From Streptomyces sp. RerS4 (GTDB lineage Bacteria > Actinomycetota > Actinomycetes > Streptomycetales > Streptomycetaceae), in NCBI RefSeq assembly GCF_023515955.1, contig NZ_CP097322.1, positions 6,868,501 through 6,932,500 on the forward strand: 64,000 nucleotides of DNA. Direction: 5' to 3'. Below are positions 56,572-64,000 of the stretch, in pieces (the first letter of the stretch is position 1; every line of letters begins with the position of its first letter). Position numbers and translations under genes: made by a program. Below the pieces are notes generated by a model. That model saw nothing but the letters and a program-made list of their open reading frames with translations, was not told the DNA's origin and searched no databases.

Positions 56572-57570
56572 TCAGCTCGCGTGTGCTTCGAGGGCGCTCT
56601 GCCCGTAGCCGTGCTCGCCCGCTTCGGCCGGGGGGCGCGTACGCCGTCCGGGGACGCGTACGGAGACGCGCTTGAGCCAGCGGTCGGTGCCGTCGTAGCG
56701 GGCGCGGAAGGGGACGCGGCCGTGGACGACGAGGTCGTTGTCGACGACCAGGACCTCGCCGGGGCTCAGGGACACGGCGACCGATACGCGGGCCAGCTCG
56801 TCGCAGAGCCGCCCGTAGGCCGCCCGGTAGGCCTCGTCGTCGGCGGCGGCGAGGGGGGTGTAGGCGGGGTCGAAGCGCAGGGTCAGGCCGTCCTCGGAGG
56901 CGTAGAGGGCCGGGACCGGCGGCGGGTCTTGGTCGGTGAACCCCTGGGCATCGGCGTACGCGTCGTCGGGCAGGATCGGCAGGACCGCCCGGGTCAGCAG
57001 GTCCACGTCACCGGCGGCGAGGCGGGTCCTGCGGACGCAGGCGGCGGTGGTGGCGACGCCGTCGTGGTTGCGCATGCAGCCCAGCATCAGCAGGTGGGCG
57101 CGGCCGGGGTGGAAGGCGTCCTCGGTGTGGGGGCTGAGCAGGACCGTACTGGACGCACCGGTCTGCTCGTCCTCGTGGCCGGGGGAGGGCACGATGTTGT
57201 GGACGAACCGCCCGTCCTGCTGCCCTTCCCAGGCGATGGGGTTGCCCATCACGGAGGCCAGCAGCAACAGGGCGACGTCGTGTACGGCGCCACTGTCCCC
57301 GGCGGTGGCCCACCCGGCCGGGGTGGGTCCGAGGGCGGCGTCCTCGACGAGGAGACCGCGCAGGACGAACAGGCCGTCGGCGGTGTCGACGGGCCGGCAG
57401 GGGTGGCGTAGGGCGTCGCCGAGGGTACGGGCGCCTTCGGCCACCCGCTTCAGGAGGGCGGGGGAGGTCGCCGACGTGCCGAATTCGGAGAGGATCCGCT
57501 CCGCGGCCCGGCGGAGTTCGGCCACGGCGTGGGCGTCGAGCTGGCGGAGCGGAGCGGCTGCCGTGCTCAT
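56572..57570 (-). CDS. Fe(II)/2-oxoglutarate oxygenase, TauD/clavaminate-synthase-like (HxE)
   Basis: 332 residues. The facial triad is read as His148, Glu150 and His283: LSPHTEDAFHPGRAHLLMLG carries HTE instead of the usual HxD, and VVDNDLVVHGRVPF carries the distal His, with Arg residues just after for 2-oxoglutarate. The HxE variant is typical of AsnO/VioC-like enzymes that hydroxylate the beta carbon of free amino acids. A basic amino acid or diaminopropionate itself is therefore a reasonable substrate guess. First gene of the iron-box operon, with a leader of about 165 nt. Confidence 0.85.
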   Translation of the reverse strand: MSTAAAPLRQLDAHAVAELRRAAERILSEFGTSATSPALLKRVAEGARTLGDALRHPCRPVDTADGLFVLRGLLVEDAALGPTPAGWATAGDSGAVHDVALLLLASVMGNPIAWEGQQDGRFVHNIVPSPGHEDEQTGASSTVLLSPHTEDAFHPGRAHLLMLGCMRNHDGVATTAACVRRTRLAAGDVDLLTRAVLPILPDDAYADAQGFTDQDPPPVPALYASEDGLTLRFDPAYTPLAAADDEAYRAAYGRLCDELARVSVAVSLSPGEVLVVDNDLVVHGRVPFRARYDGTDRWLKRVSVRVPGRRTRPPAEAGEHGYGQSALEAHAS

Positions 57571-57741
57571 GGCGAGGGGTTCCGTTTCCGTGGGGAGTCA
57601 AGGGCGAACCGGCTGTGGGTGGGGTCGGTTCATCACGCGCGGTGCGGGACCGCGGGACCATGACGGGCAGTGCGGGAGCGGCCGCGTGATCAGGGCGGCG
57701 TCGAGCTGCGTCCATCGGGGAACGACCTGAACGTAGCACTA

Positions 57742-57771
57742 AAGTTAGGTAAGGCAAACCTTATCGGTCAA
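57742..57771 (-). promoter_or_regulatory. Iron-box promoter of the diaminopropionate operon
   Basis: On the minus strand TTGACC (57766-57771) and TAACTT (57742-57747) are 18 bp apart, a good sigma-70-type promoter. Between and over them lies TTAGGTAAGGCAAACCTTA (57745-57763), which matches the DmdR/IdeR iron-box consensus TTAGGTTAGGCTCACCTAA at 15 of 19 positions. Iron-loaded repressor would sit on the polymerase site. The remaining gap (57571-57906) shows nothing else that I recognise. Confidence 0.85.
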
Positions 57772-57906
57772 TCGAAGCGCTCAGATTGACGGAGCGTCAA
57801 ATCGCCTCTGTGGATGCGCCGTCGAGAACAAGCCAACCGCGCCGCATTCGCCGGGCCGCCGTCGCCCACGGGCCGGAGCCGTTGGACGCCGTTTCCTGAC
57901 GCCCGC

Positions 57907-58131
57907 TTACCCGCGTTCCCAGTGGAAGCAGTTTCCGCGGCGGCCCTTGGCGTCCGGCGTGACGCTCTCGCACGGCGTCGGCTCCTCGGCCGGGGGCGTG
58001 ACGCGTTCCCAGCGGGCGGGCCCCGACGGCTCGTCGCTCGCGTTCCCCTGCAGGGCGAGCGTGGCTCCACCCCCCACAAGAACGAGGCCGGCCCAACCGA
58101 CCACCACCCACCGCCGGACCGCCCCCGCCAT
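57907..58131 (-). CDS. Small membrane-anchored protein of unknown function
   Basis: 74 residues from ATG at 58131 (in-frame GTG at 58140 possible). One transmembrane helix near the N-terminus (VVVGWAGLVLVGGGATLALQ) is followed by an extracytoplasmic tail with two Cys (TPCESVTP and GNCFHWERG). No family is recognised. It is transcribed towards the iron-box operon promoter and is probably unrelated to it. Confidence 0.5.
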   Translation of the reverse strand: MAGAVRRWVVVGWAGLVLVGGGATLALQGNASDEPSGPARWERVTPPAEEPTPCESVTPDAKGRRGNCFHWERG

Positions 58132-58301
58132 CACCGCCACCGCCCCGTTTCGCCGCTCGGGGCCTCATGCCCCACCCACATCGTCGGCGATCATGCCCCG
58201 CAACCCCACGCGCGATGCGAACGGTTGACCGAAAGTGCGGTGTTTGTCGGCTGATCACGCCCACCTCCGCGGTTGTCAGTCGCCCGGCGTACGGTCTGCG
58301 C

Positions 58302-59738
58302 ATGGATGATCAGAACCCTCTTTGGCCCTCATCGGCGGCGGTGCACGACTTCGCGACCTGGGAGCCCGTGCTGCGGCTGCTGCGGGACAGCGGCGTGGAG
58401 AAGAAGACCACCGCCCCCTCCCTCCGCGTGGCGGGACGCATCGGCCGCACCGGCTGGAGTCTGCGGCTGCGGCGAAGGCTTCCCCCGCCCGGTCGCGCTG
58501 CCCAGGCGGAGGACATGCGGGACGAGACGGAGGCGGTGCGGCGGGTGCAGCGCGCGCTCGCGGCCGTCGGAGTCGACGACGTCTCGTTCACGGCGGCCAT
58601 AGCACCGGACGGGACGACCACGCTCCGCCTGCTCGGGCCCAGCCCCGCCGTCAAGCCCGGCATGGGAACCCCGCACCCGGGGGTGCTCATCCTGGTCGAG
58701 GGCGCCGTTCCCGAGCCCTGGCGGCGGCTTCCCGATCCGACGCCCGGGGCGGCGCCGGCTCCCTCGGCGGATCCCGCGTTGCTGGAGCGGACGCTGCGCG
58801 AGCGGTTGCCCGACGCCATCGGCGCGACGGAGGCGGAGATCGCCGCCGCGGAGGCGCGTCTGGGCGTCGCCCTGCCCGAGGAACTCAAGGCCCTCTACCG
58901 GGTGACGCGTTCACGGTGGGAGGACCTGGATGACGACGACCACGAGGCGGCGCGGCGTGCGTGCGTGGCGGTCGGCTGCGAGCTCTTCGCGTTGGACGAC
59001 CTGTACATCGCCGACGCGTCGTCGCGCCACTGTGGATGGGAGTTCGCGGCGATGGAAGCGGTGGTCACCGCGCCCGACGCCGCGGTGCAGGGGCTGGTCG
59101 GCTCACCCGGTTGGATCGTCTTCGGTGACAACGGCGGTGGGGACCGGCTGGCCGTCGATCTGACGCCCGGCCCGCGCGGACACACCGGGCAGGTCGTCAT
59201 CATCGGCCACGAGGAGAACATCGGCGCCGACCTCGTCGCCGACTCGCTCACCGACCTGGTGATGAACCGGCGCAGCCGGCGAGGCGGCGGCTCGGGCGCG
59301 GACCGGCCGCCCGCCGTGGCGCACGTCAACATCCGAAGCCTGCCGAGCGTCGAGGCCGCCGCACACCCCGGCCTGGAGGTGCTGTCCATCGGCGTGTGGG
59401 ACGCCGAACCCCTCAGCCTCGCCCCGGTCACCGACCTGCCGCGCCTGCGGACCCTCGCCGCCTACCCCGGCACGCTCGCCGACCCGCTGGAGATCGCCGC
59501 GCTCACCACCCTGGAGTTCCTGGCGCTCGGCCCCGAGGAATGGCGCGTCCTCCTCGACGCGAAAGCCGTCCCCCGCACCCTCTCGGCCGCCGCCATCAAG
59601 GTCCACGGCGACCAGGACCCCCTCCCCGTCGTGGCCATCGCCAACGACCTCCTGGCCCTCTGGAACCGCCCCCCGATCCTCCAGACCACCCTGAAGGGCA
59701 CCCTCGGCCCCGCGCCTTCCGCCGCACGCGTGGAGTGA
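58302..59738 (+). CDS. SMI1/KNR4-domain protein
   Basis: 478 residues from ATG at 58302. The central SMI1/KNR4 domain (about residues 165-320) is recognisable by IGATEAEIAAAEARLGVALP, ELKALYRVTRSRW, WIVFGDNGGGDRLAVDL and VVIIGHEENIGADLVADSLT. The C-terminal 140 residues carry leucine-rich-repeat-like strands (VAHVNIRSLPSVEAAAHPGL, PLSLAPVTDLPRLRTLAAYP). SMI1/KNR4 proteins often serve as immunity proteins to polymorphic toxins or as scaffolds; no toxin gene is adjacent. It abuts the convergent sigma-factor gene with no intergenic bases. Confidence 0.85.
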   Translation: MDDQNPLWPSSAAVHDFATWEPVLRLLRDSGVEKKTTAPSLRVAGRIGRTGWSLRLRRRLPPPGRAAQAEDMRDETEAVRRVQRALAAVGVDDVSFTAAIAPDGTTTLRLLGPSPAVKPGMGTPHPGVLILVEGAVPEPWRRLPDPTPGAAPAPSADPALLERTLRERLPDAIGATEAEIAAAEARLGVALPEELKALYRVTRSRWEDLDDDDHEAARRACVAVGCELFALDDLYIADASSRHCGWEFAAMEAVVTAPDAAVQGLVGSPGWIVFGDNGGGDRLAVDLTPGPRGHTGQVVIIGHEENIGADLVADSLTDLVMNRRSRRGGGSGADRPPAVAHVNIRSLPSVEAAAHPGLEVLSIGVWDAEPLSLAPVTDLPRLRTLAAYPGTLADPLEIAALTTLEFLALGPEEWRVLLDAKAVPRTLSAAAIKVHGDQDPLPVVAIANDLLALWNRPPILQTTLKGTLGPAPSAARVE

Positions 59739-61052
59739 CTACGCCAAGCGGGCCGCGCGCAGTTGCAGGTAGCGGCGTTCCGGGGCGCTGAGGGTACGGG
59801 CCGCCGCCTCGGCGTACGCGGCGCGGGCCGCCGGCCGATCGCCCGCCATCTCCAGCAGGTGGGCGCGTACGGCGTGCAGGCGGTGGTGCTCGGCGAGCCG
59901 GTCGTCCTCGTCCAGGGAGCGGAGCAGCGCGAGGGCCTGCCGCGGCCCGTGCACCATGGCCACGGCGACCGCGTGGTTGAGGAGTTCCACCGGTCCGGGG
60001 ACCAGCCGGATCAGCAGCTCGTACAGGGCGAGGATCTCCGGCCAGTCGGTGTCGCCCGCGCTCGGGGCCTCGTCGTGGACGGCGGCGATCGCGGCGCGCA
60101 GTTGGTAGGGGCCGAGCGGGGCGTGCGTGAGCGCGTCGCTGACCAACGCGACCCCCTCGGCGATCGCGGCGCGATCCCACCGGGAGCGGTCCTGCTCGGC
60201 GAGCGGGATCAGGCTGCCGTCGGGCCCGGTACGGGCCGCGCGCCGGGCGTCGGTGAGCAGCAGCAGGGCGAGCAGGCCGGCCACCTCGCCGTCCGTCGGC
60301 AGCAACGCGTGCACGGCCCGGGTGAGGCGTATGGCCTCGGCGGACAGTTCGACGCGCGTCAGGTCGGGACCGGACGTCGCGGTGTAGCCCTCGTTGAAGA
60401 TCAGGTACAGCACGTGGAGCACGTCCGCGAGGCGGCGCGCGCGCCGGCCCTCGGGCGGCATGGCGAACGGCGTCCCGGAGGACTTGATGTGCCGCTTCGC
60501 CCGGCTGATGCGCTGCGCGACGGTCGCCTCGGGCACCAGCAGCGCGCGGGCGATCTCCGCCGTGGTCAGGCCCCCGACCGCGCGCAAGGTCAGCGCGATC
60601 CGCGCGGGTGGGGAGAGATCGCCGCGGCAGCACAGGAAGAGCAGCGTCAACGTGTCGTCCTCGGCGGGCGCGCGGCTCTCGCCGGGCGGCGGCGCCGTGA
60701 AGGCGTCGCGCGGGGTCAGGGCGAGGTCGTTCGACTCCCGCCTCCTACGCGCCTCGTCGGCGCGGAGCCGGTCCACGAGCCGCCGCGAGGCCACCCGGAT
60801 CAGCCAGCCGCGCGCGTTGTACGGGCGACCGTGCGCGGGCCACTGCTGCGTGGCGGCGAGCAGGGCGTCCTGGACGGCGTCCTCGGCCTCGTCGAAGTGT
60901 CCGTAGCGGCGCACCACGGCGCCGAGGACCTGCGGCGTCAGTCGGCGCAGCAGGTCCTCGGTCGGAACGGCGGGACCGCCGGCAGCCGCGTCCGGCACGC
61001 CTGACACGTCCGGCACTCCCGGTACTCCCGGCACGTCCGGCACCTCCGTCAC
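59739..61052 (-). CDS. ECF42-type RNA polymerase sigma factor
   Basis: 437 residues. Sigma regions 2 and 4 lie in the first 190 residues (GAVVRRYGHFDEAEDAVQDA, GWLIRVASRRLVDRLRADEA, LRAVGGLTTAEIARALLVPE, TVAQRISRAKRHI). They are followed by the roughly 230-residue TPR-like C-terminal extension typical of ECF42 (LADVLHVLYLIFNEGYTATS through TLSAPERRYLQLRAARLA), which is needed for activity in studied members. No anti-sigma factor is involved in this group. GTG start at 61052 overlaps the DGPF-protein stop (GTGA). The first residues form a VPDVPGVPGVPDVSGVPDA repeat from a 9-bp tandem DNA repeat. Confidence 0.9.
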   Translation of the reverse strand: MTEVPDVPGVPGVPDVSGVPDAAAGGPAVPTEDLLRRLTPQVLGAVVRRYGHFDEAEDAVQDALLAATQQWPAHGRPYNARGWLIRVASRRLVDRLRADEARRRRESNDLALTPRDAFTAPPPGESRAPAEDDTLTLLFLCCRGDLSPPARIALTLRAVGGLTTAEIARALLVPEATVAQRISRAKRHIKSSGTPFAMPPEGRRARRLADVLHVLYLIFNEGYTATSGPDLTRVELSAEAIRLTRAVHALLPTDGEVAGLLALLLLTDARRAARTGPDGSLIPLAEQDRSRWDRAAIAEGVALVSDALTHAPLGPYQLRAAIAAVHDEAPSAGDTDWPEILALYELLIRLVPGPVELLNHAVAVAMVHGPRQALALLRSLDEDDRLAEHHRLHAVRAHLLEMAGDRPAARAAYAEAAARTLSAPERRYLQLRAARLA

Positions 61053-61465
61053 GCCTCGATCGTCGGACCTTCGTCGATCGGCTGGACGACGACGGGGTAG
61101 GCCGGGGCACCCTCCGGCTGGGGGCACAGGTAGGCCCGCGCGGCGATCTCGGCGGCGCGGGCGAAATCGGGCACGTCCACGACCCAGTATCCGGCGAGGA
61201 CCTCCTTGGTCTCGCCGTAGGGGCCGTCCGACACCACCGGGGTGCCGTCAGGCTCCGCCGTCACCAGCCGGGCCTGCCGGGGCGAGGCCAGCCCTTGGGC
61301 GTCGACCAGCTCGCCCGCCTCCGCGATGTCGTTGGTCAGGGCCTCCATGTGCGCGAACATCGCCTTCAGGTCCGCCTCCGTCCAGGCGGGACCGCCCTTT
61401 CCGGCGGCGCCGGACATGGCGGCGTAGTCCTCCTGCTTGCCGAGCACCATCAGCATGTACTTCAT
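61049..61465 (-). CDS. DGPF/YCII-domain protein, partner of ECF42 sigma
   Basis: 138 residues. A YCII-like ferredoxin fold with MKYMLMVLGKQEDYAA at the start and the diagnostic SDGPYGETKEVLAGYWVVDV (D-G-P-Y/F) in the middle. Genes of this kind are the standard targets and neighbours of ECF42 sigma factors; the biochemical role is unknown. AAGGAG precedes the ATG. It is transcribed from the TGTCGA-type promoter about 45 nt upstream and coupled to the sigma gene by a GTGA overlap, giving positive autoregulation. Confidence 0.9.
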   Translation of the reverse strand: MKYMLMVLGKQEDYAAMSGAAGKGGPAWTEADLKAMFAHMEALTNDIAEAGELVDAQGLASPRQARLVTAEPDGTPVVSDGPYGETKEVLAGYWVVDVPDFARAAEIAARAYLCPQPEGAPAYPVVVQPIDEGPTIEA

Positions 61466-61512
61466 GGTGTGCCACTCCTTCGCTCGTGGCCCCGAAGGGC
61501 CTCTCACAGGAG

Positions 61513-61541
61513 ACGTCGGAGCCCTCTCTCCATTCTCGACA
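61513..61541 (-). promoter_or_regulatory. Probable ECF42-dependent promoter
   Basis: On the minus strand TGTCGA (61536-61541), a 17-bp spacer, then CGACGT (61513-61518), ending about 48 nt upstream of the DGPF-protein start. ECF42 factors are known to recognise a TGTCGA -35 with a CGA/TC-type -10, so the locus carries its own expected target. Confidence 0.75.
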
Positions 61542-61673
61542 CGGTCGGGGAAATCAGTACGGCGCAGCATGCCGGGCCATTGGAGTGAAAAGGCGTTCCC
61601 CGGAAGCCGCTCGCGATGTTGAGCCGGTCGCGCGCACCATTTCGGTCGCGTCATCGAGATTCTTGGGAGAGTC

Positions 61674-61913
61674 ATGCGTATTCGCTCTGCTCTGACGTCG
61701 TCTGTCCTGGCCGCCGGCATCGTGCTGGGTGGCGCCGGCGCCGCGCTGGCCGACGGCGTCGACATCGGCCGCTTCGCCGGTGGTCACGCGGGCTTCGCGT
61801 TCACCTGCTCGTCGGCCGCGGCGATCCCGGCGAACTTCGGTCCCGCCTGGACCTCCACCTGCGCCGGCGAGGGCGAGAAGGAGTGGGCCAAGGCCTACCA
61901 CCTGGGCGCCTGA
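61674..61913 (+). CDS. Tiny secreted protein with two cysteines
   Basis: 79 residues. It has a clear signal peptide (MRIRSALTSSVLAAGIVLGG, cleavage expected after AALA near residue 26). The mature chain is about 53 residues with two Cys (FTCSSAAAIPANF and TSTCAGEGEKE) likely forming a disulfide. GGGAG lies close to the ATG. No family is recognised. Size and secretion are compatible with a small exported peptide such as a bacteriocin-like or cell-surface factor, but nothing proves a function. Confidence 0.7.
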   Translation: MRIRSALTSSVLAAGIVLGGAGAALADGVDIGRFAGGHAGFAFTCSSAAAIPANFGPAWTSTCAGEGEKEWAKAYHLGA

Positions 61914-62094
61914 GGCACCGGAGCGGGCGTCGCGGCCGGTGCCCGACGCCCGCTCCGGCCCGCGTGACGTTCACGACCGGTGCCAAGTCGCCGCCGAAGG
62001 TCGGGCATTCCCGCGTGTCACCCCGACGGACGTCGGCCATGCGGACGCCCCCGGCGGCCGGGGAGCGGCTACCGGGGGCGCATGGCGGAGCGGG

Positions 62095-63453
62095 CTACTT
62101 GGGGGTGACCCACACCTGCCGCTTGTCGGTGTTCGCCGTGTACAGCTGGACCACGGTGCCGTTGGCGGTCGAGCCGCCCTTCACGTCGAGGACCTTGCCC
62201 GACGCGGTGTGGACGATCTGGCCCTTGGCGTTGACCGACCACCGCTGGGCCGCGGACCCGTTGCAGTCCCAGAGGCTGATCTTGTTGCCGTTGGCGGCCA
62301 GGTTGCGGGAGTTGTCGAGGCACTTTCCGAGTGCGCGGAGCGTTCCGTCCTTGCCCAGGATCCAGGACTGCGCCACGGTGCCGTTGCAGGTGTAGAGCTG
62401 GATCTGCGTGCCGTTGGCCGCCTTGCCTCCCTTGACGTCGAGGCACTTGCCGCCCGGGCCGGAGACCTTGCCCTGCGGGTTCAGCGCGGCTCCGGCGCCG
62501 GCGGCGAGCCGGCGCAGCCCCTGGACGTCGAACTGCTGGACGTACGTCCCCGCCCGCTTGTCCTGGTAGGCGTACGCGGGCGAGCACATGACGGGGAACT
62601 GGCCGGAATCGGTGCCCTTGACGCAATCCCCCTTGGTCAGGCTGCGGTTCGCGTGAGTCAGCCCCAGCGTGTGCCCGATCTCGTGGCTGATGTGGTTGCG
62701 CATGTAGGTCTCGCCCATGGCCGCGGTGGGCTTGCCGGCCGGCGTGAAGAACTCGTCGTCGATGTAGGCGTGGCCGCTGGTGACCGTCTCCGCCACCGAC
62801 GACGAGGTGAAGCCGCAGCTCAGGTTCGGGCTGCCGGAACCGTCGCGGACCACCTTCCAGCCGGTGCTGCCCATGCTGCCCTCGCCCGCCGGCGGCAGGC
62901 AGGGGCGGTGCAGCACACTGATGACCACTTCGCCCTTCGGGCGGGCGTACGACCAGCCCACCGGTCGGGTGTCGACGGTGACGGGCAGGTTCGTGATGCG
63001 CTGTAGGTCCGCCGCCGTCGCCTTCACGTAAGGACCCAGCCAGTCGGCGGACTTCTGGTCGGGGAACTTGATCGTGTAGCCGGTCGCGAGCCACTTGGTC
63101 GCTCCGGACAGCTTCCATCCCTCGCCCTGCGGGGGAGCGCCGGCCGCCGCCAGGGCGCGGGGCGCCGCGGCCGGCCGGCCGGCGTCGAGCTTCATGACGC
63201 CGTCGGTGAAGGTGTTCGCGTCGATGCCGGAGACGGGGGCATCCGCGTCCTGCGCGTGGGCGTCGGGCGCCTCGTCCACCGGCGGCACCGGGGGTACGGG
63301 CATGCTCGACGCCGTCGGCTCGGCGCCGGGGTCTTCCGTGCCGAAGGCGGTGGAAGTCAGTTGCAGGCCGCCGACGACGGCCGCGACGGTGCACACCCCG
63401 ACCAGGGGTATTCGATACTTCGCCGGGAATCCCACGTCTTCGTCGCCTTTCAT
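62095..63453 (-). CDS. Secreted zinc metalloprotease with ricin-type lectin domain
   Basis: 452 residues. The signal region spans about residues 10-37 (YRIPLVGVCTVAAVVGGLQL), followed by a Pro/Ala-rich propeptide-like stretch to about 115. The catalytic domain (about 115-310) has HEIGHTLGLTH: His257, Glu258, His261 and His267, the metzincin-like HExxHxxxxxH seen in snapalysin-type proteases, and MCSP near residue 290 as a possible Met turn. Residues 325-452 are a ricin B-type beta-trefoil with repeated GKCLDVKGGKAANGTQIQLY and QxW motifs. It should digest extracellular protein while binding glycans. ATG at 63453. Confidence 0.9.
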   Translation of the reverse strand: MKGDEDVGFPAKYRIPLVGVCTVAAVVGGLQLTSTAFGTEDPGAEPTASSMPVPPVPPVDEAPDAHAQDADAPVSGIDANTFTDGVMKLDAGRPAAAPRALAAAGAPPQGEGWKLSGATKWLATGYTIKFPDQKSADWLGPYVKATAADLQRITNLPVTVDTRPVGWSYARPKGEVVISVLHRPCLPPAGEGSMGSTGWKVVRDGSGSPNLSCGFTSSSVAETVTSGHAYIDDEFFTPAGKPTAAMGETYMRNHISHEIGHTLGLTHANRSLTKGDCVKGTDSGQFPVMCSPAYAYQDKRAGTYVQQFDVQGLRRLAAGAGAALNPQGKVSGPGGKCLDVKGGKAANGTQIQLYTCNGTVAQSWILGKDGTLRALGKCLDNSRNLAANGNKISLWDCNGSAAQRWSVNAKGQIVHTASGKVLDVKGGSTANGTVVQLYTANTDKRQVWVTPK

Positions 63454-63929
63454 CGTGATCACTCGCGTTACCGGTGCCGACGCGTCGGCCGGGCCGACCG
63501 GAACCGAACAGATGATAGGGAACGCGCCAAGGTCGTTGATCATCGGGGGAGTTGCCGCCCGGGTGCTGCCGATGCGGACGGTGCCGCGCGGCGTTTGGAC
63601 ACGGGAACCGTCGCGATCGACCTGTGCGGGGCCGCAAGTGGTTTCCGGTGGTCCGACCCCCGCACCGGCCGGTTCCGGCCAACCTCGGTCGGGCGCGACC
63701 CCGTAGGTGCGGGGGCCTTCGAATGTGATCAGCGGCCGGCCCAAGGGGGCCGGCCGCGCGAGGTCGGCCAGATCCCGCTGCTCCGGGCGCCGGCCTGCGC
63801 TGTACTCACTCCCTCCAGTTCCCGCGACCGCGCATCGGCCCCTCCACACCCGTGGAGCCGGGCTTCTCCACCCTGCGCGCGAGCGTGCGAACCGGCCTCC
63901 GCCACACCACGGTTGAAGGAGAAGGGCGC
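63454..63929. other. Divergent non-coding region
   Basis: 476 nt between the protease start and the last gene. It must hold the protease promoter, which I could not fix. The only clear structure is the hairpin listed separately at 63732-63757. Confidence 0.5.
63732..63757. terminator. Hairpin in intergenic region
   Basis: An 11-bp perfect stem GCGGCCGGCCC/GGGCCGGCCGC with loop AAGG. No gene ends close by on either strand, so it may be an attenuator or a structured leader for the downstream gene rather than a terminator. Confidence 0.5.
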
Positions 63930-64000
63930 ATGTCAGAGCAGCAGACCAAGCCGGCCACACGAGCGACGAACACCGCGAAGGAGAAAGCCGCCGCACCGCC
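63930..64000 (+). CDS. Start of a protein gene (truncated by window)
   Basis: AAGGAGAAGG lies just before ATG at 63930. The 23 visible residues begin MSEQQTKPATRATNTAKEK and are rich in Lys, Thr and Ala. They could be the disordered N-terminus of a larger protein; nothing more can be said. Confidence 0.6.
   Translation, partial: MSEQQTKPATRATNTAKEKAAAP

Noticed and set aside
51616..57570. The SbnA/SbnB locus as a staphyloferrin B cluster
   Set aside because: Genes for the NIS synthetases and citrate synthase required for that siderophore are not in the window.
1..64000. tRNA, rRNA, riboswitch, prophage, attachment sites and replication origin
   Set aside because: Looked for and not seen; no cloverleaf-like gene, integrase or DnaA-box cluster was recognised by eye.

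Overview
The window looks like a piece of Streptomyces (or very close actinomycete) chromosome. Base composition is very GC-rich with almost exclusively G or C at third codon positions. Neighbouring genes are often coupled by ATGA or GTGA overlaps, and the gene content is typical of that genus: paired MAB_1171c-type membrane proteins, DUF5954, DUF6131, CsbD, an ECF42-type sigma factor with its DGPF/YCII partner, a DmdR/IdeR-type iron box, many TetR/PadR/MerR regulators and a snapalysin-like secreted protease. I see no rRNA, tRNA, CRISPR array, phage module or transposase gene.

Layout. 1-1.8 kb: partial MscS channel and a small lipoprotein. 1.84-3.21 kb: a lower-GC segment bounded by a 20-nt inverted repeat and holding two convergent genes of unknown function. 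3.2-8.1 kb: a decayed DUF1963-like pseudogene, then a minus-strand operon (HExxH protein, two MAB_1171c-type membrane proteins, FAD monooxygenase). 8.4-16 kb: amidase, tautomerase, a membrane-anchored proline-rich protein, a sigma-factor trio, an orphan MurG-like enzyme and an acetyltransferase. 15.6-26.8 kb: many small regulator/target units with visible operators (MerR-HEAT, PadR/acyl-CoA dehydrogenase, DeoR, divergent methyltransferase/TetR, TetR/GDSL hydrolase).

29.2-36.6 kb holds the first striking locus, a five-gene operon read right to left in which every junction is a 4-bp GTGA overlap: PaaK-like ligase, MFS exporter, double GNAT, LuxE-like acyl-protein synthetase, and a LuxC acyl reductase fused to a second PaaK-like domain. 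It is a luciferase-free acid-to-aldehyde reductase cassette, probably for a small specialised metabolite. A coding-like remnant lies directly downstream.

37-48 kb: nucleoside hydrolase, a methyltransferase/CDGSH/haem-oxygenase-like diiron trio, CsbD, DUF6131, acyl-CoA oxidase-like enzyme, EamA-type transporter, NadE, a LysR/epimerase/aldo-keto reductase group and, at 48.12-48.29 kb, a 166-bp MITE-like element ending in CTAG. 48.3-51.6 kb: small housekeeping or unknown genes.

51.6-57.8 kb holds the second striking locus: 2OG oxygenase (HxE type), SbnB, a Y4yA-type PLP decarboxylase/racemase fold, SbnA and a MATE exporter, read right to left from a promoter whose spacer is an iron box. The SbnA/SbnB pair predicts L-2,3-diaminopropionate synthesis under iron starvation, but no NIS or NRPS assembly enzyme is present in the window. 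57.9-64 kb: SMI1/KNR4 protein, ECF42/DGPF pair with a matching promoter, a tiny secreted protein, a secreted metalloprotease with a ricin-type domain, and the first codons of a last gene.
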